From NCBI GenBank assembly GCA_025355835.1, contig JANXYW010000115.1, forward strand, positions 1 to 9,327: DNA of 9,327 nt, in the 5' to 3' direction. Below, piece after piece: positions 1 to 6,482 of this stretch. This DNA comes from Chloroflexota bacterium (GTDB taxonomy: Bacteria; Chloroflexota; Dehalococcoidia; DSTF01; JACRBR01). Position numbers and translations under genes: made by a program. The notes under the pieces were generated by a model, which did no database searches, was not told where the DNA came from, and saw only the letters and a list, made by a program, of their open reading frames with translations. Numbering within the stretch: position 1 is the first letter of the stretch; each line of letters starts with the position of its first letter.

Positions 1-837
1 TGACGCGCCTTTCGGAAGACGGACGCCGGCTTCGCGGCCGAGCTGGTCGAGGCGGCGGAGGAACTCCGCACGCGCCAGAATCGACGCTGCGGCGACGGCG
101 GGATCGCGTTCGGCGCGCGGCATTTGCAGCAGCTGAACCTCGCGCCCGCGCTCGAACAACGCGTTGCGAATCAGCGACTCATCTCCGAACTGGTCCGCGA
201 CCGCGGCCGTGGCATCGGGTGCTTTCTCGATCACGTTCTCGATCACGCGCGCGTGCGCCCAGGCGAGCAGGCGGTTGACGTTGCCGAACTTCTTCCACAG
301 CTCGTTGTAGCGCGGTGGCATGATGGCGATCACCTCGTTCGGGAACGCGTCGCGAATTTCGCCTGCGATCCGCAGCGCGCGGTCGTCGGTAAGGTTCTTG
401 CTGTCCTGCACACCCAGCTCGACGAGGACGCGCCAGTTCTCCTGCGTCAACGCGACGGCGGCCACGACGAGCGGGCCGAAGTAGTCGCCCTTACCGCTCT
501 CGTCGCTGCCAACCCAGCACGTCGCATCCGCAAGCACCGGCTCAATCGTTGTGCCGGCGCTCTTGCTCGACTTCACGTCGGACGCTTTGCCCGCAACGAG
601 CGCCGCGATCGCGTCGGCATGCTCGGACAGCGGTTGGTCGAAGACGATCTTGCAGCCGCCGCCCTTCGACGGATAGAGATTGAGGCCGATGCTACCGCTG
701 GCAAGGTCGAGCTTGAGGCGCGCGCCATTCTGCAGATGCAGGCGTTCGAGTGCGCCATCGTTCGCGGTGGCGTAGTCGTCGAGCTGCGAAAGCACGCGAT
801 CGGCGTTTGCGGCGATCGTGATGCTCTTCGCCGCCAC
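1..837 (-). CDS. rnhC: Ribonuclease HIII, 3' end cut off by the window start
   Basis: RNase HIII hydrolyses the RNA strand of RNA/DNA hybrids (R-loops, primers) in the cytoplasm. I translated the minus strand by hand from the GTG at 837, giving 279 residues that run off the window. Residues about 5-70 resemble the N-terminal TBP-like substrate-binding domain. The hallmark GSDESGKGDYFGPLVVAA lies at 110-127. The catalytic DEDD set is complete: D112, E113, D215 and D219, the last two inside DQFGD with the four-residue spacing known from the Geobacillus enzyme (D202/D206). The AAASILAR helix (249-256) and LPKGA (274-278) are also typical. Family length is about 300-310, so some 30 residues are missing. 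An in-frame TGA of the upstream recombinase gene lies at 843-841, so the GTG 3 bp later is the first possible start; no separate Shine-Dalgarno is seen, which suggests translational coupling. Confidence 0.95.
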   Translation of the reverse strand, partial: MAAKSITIAANADRVLSQLDDYATANDGALERLHLQNGARLKLDLASGSIGLNLYPSKGGGCKIVFDQPLSEHADAIAALVAGKASDVKSSKSAGTTIEPVLADATCWVGSDESGKGDYFGPLVVAAVALTQENWRVLVELGVQDSKNLTDDRALRIAGEIRDAFPNEVIAIMPPRYNELWKKFGNVNRLLAWAHARVIENVIEKAPDATAAVADQFGDESLIRNALFERGREVQLLQMPRAERDPAVAAASILARAEFLRRLDQLGREAGVRLPKGAS

Positions 838-840
838 GCC

Positions 841-2250
841 TCAGGCCCGGAGCGTCAGGCTGAGCGCCTGATCGTCGGTCACGGTGATGCGGGCGACAAC
901 CTCTCGCAGCGCGGACTGGCGTTCCGGGAACGGAATCTCGTCCCAATCATCGAGCAGGTGCGCGACGTCCTTCTCGCGAGCGCGCTTGCGGTCGGACGCG
1001 CTGAGATGTTCGGCGATGCGGCGCTCGGCGATCTCGATCGCGTCTTCGACGCCAAGGCGGTCGCCAGCTGCGCCCACGCTGAGCGTGTGCATCTTCTCCT
1101 TCGGGAGGCGGCCCTTGGAAGCGGCATCGATGTAGCCGCCAAGGCGGCGGTCGATGGCGCGGAGTCGCGCGCGATGCCGCTCCAGCTCCAGCTGCTGCTC
1201 TGCCAGCACGGCGGCGTCATCGCCGGCCTGCGGGAATCCGGAGCCGATTGAGAACGCGTCGCTGAGCGCCTGGCGCGCCTGCGCTTCCAGGTCGTCCGCA
1301 CGGCGCGTGTGATAACCGCAGACACTCTGGTTCGTGCGCGACTCGCACTGGTAGTAGCGATAGGAGTTCGACACCTTCTCGCCGCTCTGACGCTTCCACG
1401 ATTGCTTGCGGCTGACGCCGATCAGTTTGTTCCCGCAATGCCCGCAGTGGGCCATGCCGGAGAGGAGAAATTGCGAAGCGACGCGCGGCGCGTAGCTCGT
1501 GCGGCGTGCGTTGAGGCGATCCTGCACCATCCGAAAGTCTTCCGTCGAAACAAGCGGCGGGTGGCTGCCCGGTACGCGCACGCCGAAGCGTGAGTACGTT
1601 CCCAGGTACGCGCGGTTGCGAAGAATGTCACGGATGCTAACCATGCTCCAGTTGCCGCCGCGACGGGTCTTCAGATCTTCGCCGTTCAACCGGCGCGCGA
1701 TGAGACGGATGCCCATGCCCTCGTTGAGGTAGAGCCGAAAGATGTAGCGCACGACAACGGCCTCTTCGGGAATTAACTCGAGCCTGCGGCGATTGCCGAC
1801 TTTGTACCCGTACGGTGGCCGGCCCAGAACCTCGCCCTTGACGGCCTTCTTGCGCATCGCCGCGCGCACGCGATCGCCAAGGCGAGCGTTGACGTCCTGC
1901 GCGCCCCATGCTGTCACGAGATCCGCCGCCGGATCCGTCGTGCCGGTCATGGGCGCGATCTGTGCGCCGAGGCCTTCGATCTGGAAGAAGCGTCGCGCTG
2001 CGTCACGCAGATCACCGCCCAGCGCTTCGATGCTGGGGATGACGACAACAACGAACCCCTTGTCGCGCTCGCGGAGGAACGCGACGAGCTGGCGAAATCC
2101 GGGCGCGTGGCCGTTGCTGCTCGCGGCATCGACGAACGAGCCCGCGACCTCGTAGCCCTCGCGTTCGCAGAACTCGAGGAAGGCCTTGTTCTGCTGCGCG
2201 AGCGTTTCGCCGCGCTGCGCAGACTCACGGAAGTAGCCGATGGCCCTCAT
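841..2250 (-). CDS. Serine recombinase family protein with degenerate catalytic site
   Basis: 469 residues with the layout of a large serine recombinase. The N-terminal resolvase-like domain (about 1-145) starts AIGYFRES, where most family members have YxRxS. The 'recombinase' DNA-binding domain (about 147-246) includes GRPPYGYK and RNRAYLG. A zinc ribbon follows (C269, C272, C302, C311), then a charged coiled-coil-like region (about 345-430) and a C-terminal tail. By eye against gamma-delta resolvase, R8, S10, the Asp of FVDA (D41) and the Arg corresponding to R125 (R127) are kept. The Arg of the usual RPG motif is A49. The usual KLDRLSR motif reads SIEALGG, so Asp is replaced by Glu and both catalytic Arg are gone. 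The E-R pair of FERxxIxER is also gone. It begins 3 bp after the zinc-ribbon gene and ends 3 bp before rnhC, with no Shine-Dalgarno and no visible att-like repeats. Base composition matches its neighbours. Family is secure; loss of activity is inferred. Confidence 0.9.
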   Translation of the reverse strand: MRAIGYFRESAQRGETLAQQNKAFLEFCEREGYEVAGSFVDAASSNGHAPGFRQLVAFLRERDKGFVVVVIPSIEALGGDLRDAARRFFQIEGLGAQIAPMTGTTDPAADLVTAWGAQDVNARLGDRVRAAMRKKAVKGEVLGRPPYGYKVGNRRRLELIPEEAVVVRYIFRLYLNEGMGIRLIARRLNGEDLKTRRGGNWSMVSIRDILRNRAYLGTYSRFGVRVPGSHPPLVSTEDFRMVQDRLNARRTSYAPRVASQFLLSGMAHCGHCGNKLIGVSRKQSWKRQSGEKVSNSYRYYQCESRTNQSVCGYHTRRADDLEAQARQALSDAFSIGSGFPQAGDDAAVLAEQQLELERHRARLRAIDRRLGGYIDAASKGRLPKEKMHTLSVGAAGDRLGVEDAIEIAERRIAEHLSASDRKRAREKDVAHLLDDWDEIPFPERQSALREVVARITVTDDQALSLTLRA

Positions 2251-2253
2251 ACG

Positions 2254-2970
2254 TCACGCATGCAGGATGCGCTCGCAGTTGGGGCACTGCACCAGCACAT
2301 TTCCCGCTCTCGCCTTGTTTACCACGTTCGTCGGCAGTGATATCCGGCAACCCAGGCAAAGGTTGCGATCGACCTTCGCCAGCGCCCGGCCCTGCCGCGC
2401 GATGCGAATATGGTTGTACGCCTTTAGCGTGTCCGCAGCGATCTCGACCGCCTCTTCCGCGCGCACAACGTCGTGCTCCGCGATCTCGATGGCGAGCGCC
2501 TTCATCAGCGCTGCCATCTCCGCCTGCTCCTCGTTCCACGCGGCCTCCATAGCCGTCAGTTCGGCGGCCGCGGAGCGGTGCGCGTTCTCGGCTGTCTCGA
2601 GCAGTGCGAGCGCTTCGAGATCGCGATCTTCGACAGCGGAGAGGTGCCGCTTGAGCTGGTCGATGTCCGCCTGCAGATCGGCGAGCTCTTTCGGATTCTT
2701 GATCGAACCGCTGTAGAGCTTCGTTTCCGCGGGCCCGATCTTCGATTTGAGCGCGTCGGCCTCGAGTTCGATGTCCTTCTGCCCTCCGCGCGCCACGCGC
2801 AGTTCAGCGGCGAGCTCTTCGACGCGGACGCGCGACGCGATGAGTTCTTCGGTCTCGCCCATCCGCGACTCAGCGTCGCTGAACGACCCACGCCGGATAT
2901 CCAGCGCTACGTCGGTTTCTTGCAAACGCCGGAGATCAGAAATCCAGGTCATGGTGTGGATCGATACCAT
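2254..2970 (-). CDS. DUF164/CT398-type coiled-coil and C4 zinc-ribbon protein
   Basis: A 238-residue acidic protein. Residues about 10-190 form a long helical hairpin rich in Glu, Ala and Leu. The family's diagnostic segment LYSGSIKNPKELADLQ lies near residues 85-100 and is followed by the second helix. The C-terminus is a zinc ribbon, CLGC ... CPNC (C205, C208, C229, C232). The family includes chlamydial CT398, Helicobacter HP0958 and mycobacterial Rv2229c. Members act as adaptor proteins, and some are proposed nucleic-acid binders; the role here is unknown. I chose the ATG at 2970 because GGAAGG (2976-2981 read leftward) precedes it by 5 nt. The ATG at 2952 (MTWISDL) lacks such a site but starts closer to family alignments. 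A GTG at 3021 would add an atypical extension. It is the first gene of the operon with the recombinase and rnhC. Rv2229c likewise neighbours an RNase H gene (Rv2228c). Confidence 0.9.
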   Translation of the reverse strand: MVSIHTMTWISDLRRLQETDVALDIRRGSFSDAESRMGETEELIASRVRVEELAAELRVARGGQKDIELEADALKSKIGPAETKLYSGSIKNPKELADLQADIDQLKRHLSAVEDRDLEALALLETAENAHRSAAAELTAMEAAWNEEQAEMAALMKALAIEIAEHDVVRAEEAVEIAADTLKAYNHIRIARQGRALAKVDRNLCLGCRISLPTNVVNKARAGNVLVQCPNCERILHA

Positions 2971-2975
2971 TCCGG

Positions 2976-2981
2976 CCTTCC
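2976..2981 (-). promoter_or_regulatory. Ribosome binding site deciding the zinc-ribbon gene start
   Basis: Read on the minus strand this is GGAAGG, five bases before the ATG at 2970. It favours that start over the ATG at 2952 and the GTG at 3021. Confidence 0.6.
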
Positions 2982-3071
2982 ACGGCGACGCTCGACCGGG
3001 GCGGCCATGCTGCCCCACCACGGGGGTTCGAGGGATCGTCAGTGCAATGCGGACTCGGACGTTGTCTGGCG

Positions 3072-3102
3072 ATTATAGGTGATCGCGTGGCGTAGGCGAC
3101 AA
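3072..3102 (-). promoter_or_regulatory. Promoter of the zinc-ribbon/recombinase/rnhC operon
   Basis: On the minus strand there is a perfect TATAAT -10 box (3077-3072) with TTGTCG (3102-3097) 19 bp upstream. The spacing is slightly long and the -35 matches consensus at 4 of 6 positions. Transcription would start near 3065, leaving a leader of about 95 nt before the ATG at 2970. The promoter stands back to back with the yceD promoter. Confidence 0.55.
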
Positions 3103-3115
3103 GCTGCCGGGTCAA

Positions 3116-3145
3116 TTGGCGATCGAAGTTTCGGGCCGCTACGCT
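3116..3145 (+). promoter_or_regulatory. Promoter of the yceD-rpmF-fab cluster
   Basis: TTGGCG (3116-3121) is followed after 18 bp by TACGCT (3140-3145). Transcription would start near 3152, before the ATG at 3172 and after the in-frame ATG at 3148, which supports the later start. The -10 is weak (3 of 6), so this is a tentative call supported by its position and divergent layout. Confidence 0.4.
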
Positions 3146-3171
3146 GGATGCATCCCTCCGAGGTGGGCGCC

Positions 3172-3684
3172 ATGCAATTCAACGTGTCCTTGCTTCTGAA
3201 AGAGCCAACGGGCTCAACCCGCGAGTACGGCATCGAAGACGACATCGCGATCGATGGTGCAACGCACCGCGTTATGGGCCGTGTGCGCCTCGACCGGACG
3301 CCGCGCGGCGTGCTCGTACGCGCCGACGTGCACGGCGCCATGGACGACGTCTGCAGCCGCTGCGTGAAGCCGATCGCGTACCCGATCGACATAGACATCG
3401 CCGAGGAATACATCCCCACGCTCGACGCAGCGAGTGGCGCAGCGATCGAGACTGTCGAAGGCGAAGAGGACGCCTACCGCATCGATGCGCGCCACATGCT
3501 CGACCTGGCGGAAGCGGTAGCGCAGTACTGGACGTTGGAGGTGCCGATGGCCCCGGTCTGCGAAGACGACTGCCGCGGTCTGTGCCCGATATGTGGCGAG
3601 GAGATCGCAGCGGTCGGACACGCATGCTCCGGCGAGGAGATCGACACCCGCTGGTCGGCGCTGGCGAAGCTAAAGCTCGGGTAG
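3172..3684 (+). CDS. YceD/DUF177 family protein, cysteine-rich form
   Basis: A 170-residue member of the DUF177 family, which is typically encoded just upstream of rpmF (L32) and is linked to 23S rRNA and ribosome synthesis; its biochemical role is not established. The family core ADVHGAMDDVCSRCVKPI (residues about 51-68) contains C61 and C64. The C-terminal part has PVCEDDCRGLCPICG (C130, C134, C138, C141) and then C152, the pattern of the metal-binding-looking form of the family. The start is set at the ATG at 3172 because GAGG at 3160-3163 lies 8 nt upstream and MQFNVSLLLKE matches a typical N-terminus. The frame is open back to 3079, but an upstream start would lie ahead of the predicted transcription start. 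It is followed by a 126-bp structured gap and then rpmF. Confidence 0.88.
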   Translation: MQFNVSLLLKEPTGSTREYGIEDDIAIDGATHRVMGRVRLDRTPRGVLVRADVHGAMDDVCSRCVKPIAYPIDIDIAEEYIPTLDAASGAAIETVEGEEDAYRIDARHMLDLAEAVAQYWTLEVPMAPVCEDDCRGLCPICGEEIAAVGHACSGEEIDTRWSALAKLKLG

Positions 3685-3746
3685 GGCAGGTTCAGTCCGG
3701 TACGCGAACCTGCCGAACTGCGGGTCCGCCCGAACCAGAAGTGGTT
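3685..3746 (+). promoter_or_regulatory. Hairpin cluster in the yceD-rpmF gap, possible RNA leader or processing site
   Basis: Directly after the yceD stop codon lies a perfect 9-bp stem: GGCAGGTTC (3685-3693) pairs with GAACCTGCC (3706-3714) around a 12-nt loop. A small CGGG/CCCG hairpin (3721-3732) and an AACCA/TGGTT hairpin (3733-3746) follow. CGAACC occurs twice (3705-3710 and 3731-3736), so the first arm could pair with either copy. No T-tract follows the stems, so this is not an ordinary terminator. Function is unknown. Confidence 0.45.
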
Positions 3747-3810
3747 GCTAGCCCGCCGAGCGCTGTTCCGCTAGACTGCGCGCTGAAACTCACGAGAGGA
3801 GCACGAGACC

Positions 3811-4008
3811 GTGGCACCACTGCCAAAACGTAAGTATCCAAAGGCGCGCCAGGGAAAGCGGCGCAGCCACCTTGCACTGAAGCCGACCGGGCTATCGCGG
3901 TGCCCCCAGTGCCGAAATGCACGACTTTCCCACACGGCTTGCCCGACCTGCGGGTTCTACAAGGGCACGCTTGTGGTTGAAGTGAAGGCCGCGAAGGTGG
4001 CGGAGTAG
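3811..4008 (+). CDS. rpmF: Large ribosomal subunit protein bL32, zinc-binding form
   Basis: A 65-residue ribosomal protein L32 of the 50S subunit. The basic N-terminus (APLPKRKYPKARQGKRRSH) and a complete zinc ribbon with C31, C34, C44 and C47 (CPQC ... CPTCGFYKG) mark the Zn-dependent paralogue rather than the Cys-free one. Translation starts at GTG 3811, preceded by GAGAGGAG (3794-3801) at about 9 nt. It follows yceD, the usual order, and precedes fabD by 48 bp. A TAGACT sequence at 3772-3777 could be a -10 box for an extra promoter, but no well-spaced -35 is seen. In zinc-poor cells such L32 forms are often exchanged for a Cys-free copy; whether the genome has one cannot be seen here. Confidence 0.97.
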   Translation: MAPLPKRKYPKARQGKRRSHLALKPTGLSRCPQCRNARLSHTACPTCGFYKGTLVVEVKAAKVAE

Positions 4009-4056
4009 CTTTGCTCCACGCCTTGCCATTGGCGTTGTTCCCTATCTGTTCCTCCG

Positions 4057-4971
4057 ATGCCTGACACATCCGTCGCATGGGTCTTTCCCGGACAGGGCTC
4101 GCAAGAGTCCGGGATGGGTCGTGACCTGTACGAGGCGTATCCGGCCGCGCGCGATCTCTACGATCGGGCGGACGTCGTCCTCGGTCGGTCGATCTCTGCG
4201 CTCTGCTTCGAAGGGCCGGACAGCGAACTGGGCAAGACCTTCAACTCACAGCCGGCGATCTATGTCACGAGCCTCGCCTGTCTCGCGGCGGCGCAGGCGA
4301 GCGGAGCGCTATCCGACGATCCAGCATTCGTTTCCGGGCATAGCCTTGGCGAGTACACGGCGCTGACTGCCGCAGGCGCACTCGAATTCGAGGCAGGTCT
4401 TCGCCTCGTCGAAGCGCGCGGACGCATTACGCAGGCGGCAGCCGACGCCGCGCCGGGAGCAATGGCGGCCGTGATGGGATTGGACGAAGCCGCAACAGAA
4501 GCCGTGTGCCGTGACGCGGGCGCTGAGTTGTGCAACATCAACTCGCCGACCCAGATCGTCATCGGAGGAACGAAGGACGCCATCGCGAAGGCGTGCGCGC
4601 TGGCGCTGGAGCGCGGAGCGCGGCGCGCAATCCCGCTCGACGTGGGCGGCGCCTTTCACACGTCGCTGATGCAACCAGCCGTTGCGGCGATGGCGGAAGC
4701 CGTCGCCAGCGCGGCCGTCGGTGCACCGCGCGTGCCGGTGGTCACAAACGATACAGCACAGGCGACGAGCGATGCGAACGCGATCGCGGCAGAGCTCACA
4801 TTCCAGCTCACGCACCCCGTGCGATGGGTGCAATGCGTCGAGTATATGGCGGCGCACGGCGTGACCACGTTTGTAGAGATTGGCCCCGGACGCGTTCTGA
4901 CAGGACTGATCAAGCGCATCGCGTCCAGCGCTGAGACGAGAAACATCAACAACGTAGGATCCCTGACATGA
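4057..4971 (+). CDS. fabD: Malonyl-CoA:ACP transacylase
   Basis: Moves malonate from CoA to acyl carrier protein, supplying the extender unit for type II fatty acid synthesis in the cytoplasm. The 304-residue length is normal for the family. The oxyanion-hole motif FPGQGSQ is at 10-16, the nucleophile elbow GHSLGEY at 94-100 with catalytic S96, the malonate-carboxylate-binding Arg in EARGR at about R121, and the catalytic His in GAFHTSLM at H201. The C-terminal VEIGPGRVLTGLIKRI is also typical. The start is the ATG at 4057. No clear Shine-Dalgarno precedes it in the 48-bp gap after rpmF, which is odd for a cluster gene. Its stop overlaps the fabG start by 4 bp (ATGA), so the two are translationally coupled. 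Its partner acpP lies about 1.2 kb downstream in the same cluster. Confidence 0.97.
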   Translation: MPDTSVAWVFPGQGSQESGMGRDLYEAYPAARDLYDRADVVLGRSISALCFEGPDSELGKTFNSQPAIYVTSLACLAAAQASGALSDDPAFVSGHSLGEYTALTAAGALEFEAGLRLVEARGRITQAAADAAPGAMAAVMGLDEAATEAVCRDAGAELCNINSPTQIVIGGTKDAIAKACALALERGARRAIPLDVGGAFHTSLMQPAVAAMAEAVASAAVGAPRVPVVTNDTAQATSDANAIAAELTFQLTHPVRWVQCVEYMAAHGVTTFVEIGPGRVLTGLIKRIASSAETRNINNVGSLT

Positions 4972-5723
4972 CGCGACTGTTCGACCTCACGGGCAGAGTC
5001 GCGCTCGTCACCGGCGGATCGCGCGGTATCGGCAAGGCGATCGCGCTTGCGCTAGCGGCCCACGGGGCGAAGGTGGCGATCAACTACGCCACGAATGCTA
5101 CCGCAGCGGAGGAAACGGCACGCACGATCGGCGGCGCCGACGCAGCGATCATCATCGCGGGCGACGTTGGCGACCCGGCGGCGGCGGCGTCGCTCGTCGA
5201 ACAAACGATCGCTGCGTTCGGGCGAATCGATATTCTCGTGAATAACGCCGGCGTCACCGCCGACGATCTCATCCTGCGGATGTCCGAGGCGGAATGGGAC
5301 AAGGTCATCGATACGAACCTCAAGGGCACGTTCAGCGTCACGAAGGCCGCGATCCGGCCGATGGTGCGGCAACGGTTCGGACGCGTGATCAGTGTCAGCA
5401 GCGTCGCCGGCATCGTCGGCAACGCTGGACAGGCGAACTATTCCGCCGCCAAGGCCGGCATGATCGGCTTCACGAAGGCCATCGCGAAAGAAGTTGCATC
5501 GCGCAACATCACCGCGAACATCATCGCACCGGGGATCATCGATACGGAGATGACGGCGGATCTCACGGAAGCGCAGCGCGGCGAGATCATGCGGATGGTC
5601 GCCGTGGGTCGCACTGGTAAGCCAGAGGACGTGGCGCCCGCAGCGGTCTTCCTGGCGTCGGACGAGGCAGCGTACGTCACCGGCCACGTGCTCACGGTCG
5701 ATGGCGGGCTGGTGATGTACTAG
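4968..5723 (+). CDS. fabG: 3-oxoacyl-ACP reductase
   Basis: NADPH-dependent reduction of 3-oxoacyl-ACP, the first reduction of the fatty acid elongation cycle. The 251-residue protein is a classical short-chain dehydrogenase. The cofactor-binding motif TGGSRGIG is at 15-22, NNAG at 92-95, and the catalytic tetrad is N117, S145, Y158 and K162 (NYSAAKAG). The C-terminal tail ends VLTVDGGLVMY, as in FabG. AGGA at 4956-4959 gives good spacing to the ATG at 4968, which sits in the ATGA overlap with fabD. Its TAG stop shares one base with the GTG of nusB. Many SDRs look alike, but the position between fabD and acpP makes the FabG assignment firm. Confidence 0.97.
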   Translation: MTRLFDLTGRVALVTGGSRGIGKAIALALAAHGAKVAINYATNATAAEETARTIGGADAAIIIAGDVGDPAAAASLVEQTIAAFGRIDILVNNAGVTADDLILRMSEAEWDKVIDTNLKGTFSVTKAAIRPMVRQRFGRVISVSSVAGIVGNAGQANYSAAKAGMIGFTKAIAKEVASRNITANIIAPGIIDTEMTADLTEAQRGEIMRMVAVGRTGKPEDVAPAAVFLASDEAAYVTGHVLTVDGGLVMY

Positions 5724-6142
5724 TGGCCACGAACCCCCGTCGAAAGGCGCGCGTCGCGGCGCTGCAGGCGCTCTACGAAACGGACGTGTCCGGTCACGAG
5801 ACGTTGGCATCGCTGGATCGCCTCTGCGTCGAAGAAAACCTCACGGAGGCCCAGGCGGCATTCGCCCGCCAACTCGTCGAAGGCGTCATCGAGCAGCGGA
5901 ACGCCATCGACGATGTGATTCGGCAAGCTGCGCCGCAATGGCCCGTAGACCAACTGAGCGCCATCGACAGGAACATCCTCCGTCTTGCGATTCGAGAGAT
6001 CCTGATGAATAATGGGGCGCCCATTCGAGCGGCGATCAACGAGGCCGTCGAACTTGCCAAAAGCTTCGGGAGCGACAATTCCGCGAAGTTCATCAACGGA
6101 GTGCTCGGCTCGGTGAGCCTGTCACTCGCTCCAGGAAACTAG
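5723..6142 (+). CDS. nusB: Transcription antitermination factor NusB
   Basis: NusB binds boxA RNA with S10 (NusE) and supports antitermination and rRNA transcription. The 139-residue all-helical protein has the family motifs RKARVAALQALYETD (7-21), AIDRNILRLAIREI (80-93), P100 and INEAVELAKSFG (105-116), and KFINGVLG (122-129). The GTG start at 5723 shares one base with the fabG stop (TAGTG), and no independent Shine-Dalgarno is evident, so it is probably translated by reinitiation after fabG. Placement inside a fatty-acid cluster is not the common arrangement; nusB more often sits with ribE/ribH or with folD-xse genes. Confidence 0.96.
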   Translation: MATNPRRKARVAALQALYETDVSGHETLASLDRLCVEENLTEAQAAFARQLVEGVIEQRNAIDDVIRQAAPQWPVDQLSAIDRNILRLAIREILMNNGAPIRAAINEAVELAKSFGSDNSAKFINGVLGSVSLSLAPGN

Positions 6143-6177
6143 TTCTCCGGCTCGGCCGATCAAAGGGAGATATCAAC

Positions 6178-6438
6178 GTGGCAACAACGTTCGAACGGGT
6201 ACGCAAGATCATCGTCGACCAGCTTGGCGTCGAAGAGGATCAGGTCGTACCGAGCGCGTCGTTCGTCGACGACCTGAACGCCGACTCGCTCGACCTGGTG
6301 GAACTCATCATGTCGATGGAAGAGGAGTTCAGCAAGGACGGCAAGACGCTGGAAATCTCCGACGAGGACGCCGAGAAGATCGCCAGTGTGCAGGACGCAG
6401 TGGACTACCTGAAGGATCTCGGCGTCGAGGACGAGTAG
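6178..6438 (+). CDS. acpP: Acyl carrier protein
   Basis: An 86-residue acidic carrier protein that holds growing acyl chains on a 4'-phosphopantetheine arm. The attachment serine is S37 in NADSLDLVELIM (34-45). The N-terminal helix FERVRKIIVDQLGV and the C-terminal ASVQDAVDYLKDL are standard. Between helices II and III it reads EEEFSKDGKTLEISDEDAEKI, about four residues longer than the common EEEFGIEIPDEDAEKI form. Translation starts at GTG 6178 with AAGGGAGA (6163-6170) about 7 nt upstream. It lies 35 bp after nusB and is the last gene before a strong terminator. The usual followers fabF and rnc are absent here. Confidence 0.97.
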   Translation: MATTFERVRKIIVDQLGVEEDQVVPSASFVDDLNADSLDLVELIMSMEEEFSKDGKTLEISDEDAEKIASVQDAVDYLKDLGVEDE

Positions 6439-6440
6439 GG

Positions 6441-6478
6441 ATAGTTTGTGGTTTCGTAGTCCGTAGTTTGTAGTTCTC
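6441..6478 (+). repeat. Degenerate GTAGTTT-type short tandem repeat
   Basis: Just after the acpP stop the sequence consists of imperfect 7-9-nt units: TAGTTTGTG, GTTTCGTAG, TCCGTAGTTT and GTAGTTC. It has no G+C-rich character, in contrast to the rest of the window, and lies between the stop codon and the terminator stem. Purpose is unknown. Confidence 0.5.
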
Positions 6479-6482
6479 GAGG

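Noticed and set aside
124..1251. A 375-codon open frame on the plus strand.
   Set aside because: It lies opposite rnhC and the recombinase gene, both of which carry clear family motifs. Long antisense frames are expected at this GC content, and its product shows no recognisable domain.
841..2250. The recombinase as marker of a prophage, IS607-like or integrative element.
   Set aside because: There is no cargo, no partner tnpB, no attachment-like repeats, no interrupted neighbour and no composition shift in the window.
2998..3016. An inverted repeat GGGGCGGC/GCTGCCCC in the leader of the zinc-ribbon gene.
   Set aside because: On the minus-strand RNA it has an A-C mismatch and a 3-nt loop, and no T-tract; too weak to call.
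4023..4048. A possible promoter before fabD (TTGCCA and TATCTG).
   Set aside because: The spacing is only 14 bp, too short for a normal sigma-70 promoter; recorded only because fabD lacks a clear ribosome site.
4309..5810. Long minus-strand open frames (4857-4309 and 5810-5052) opposite fabD and fabG.
   Set aside because: These are antisense shadows with low-complexity Arg/Ala/His-rich products, opposite well-identified enzymes.
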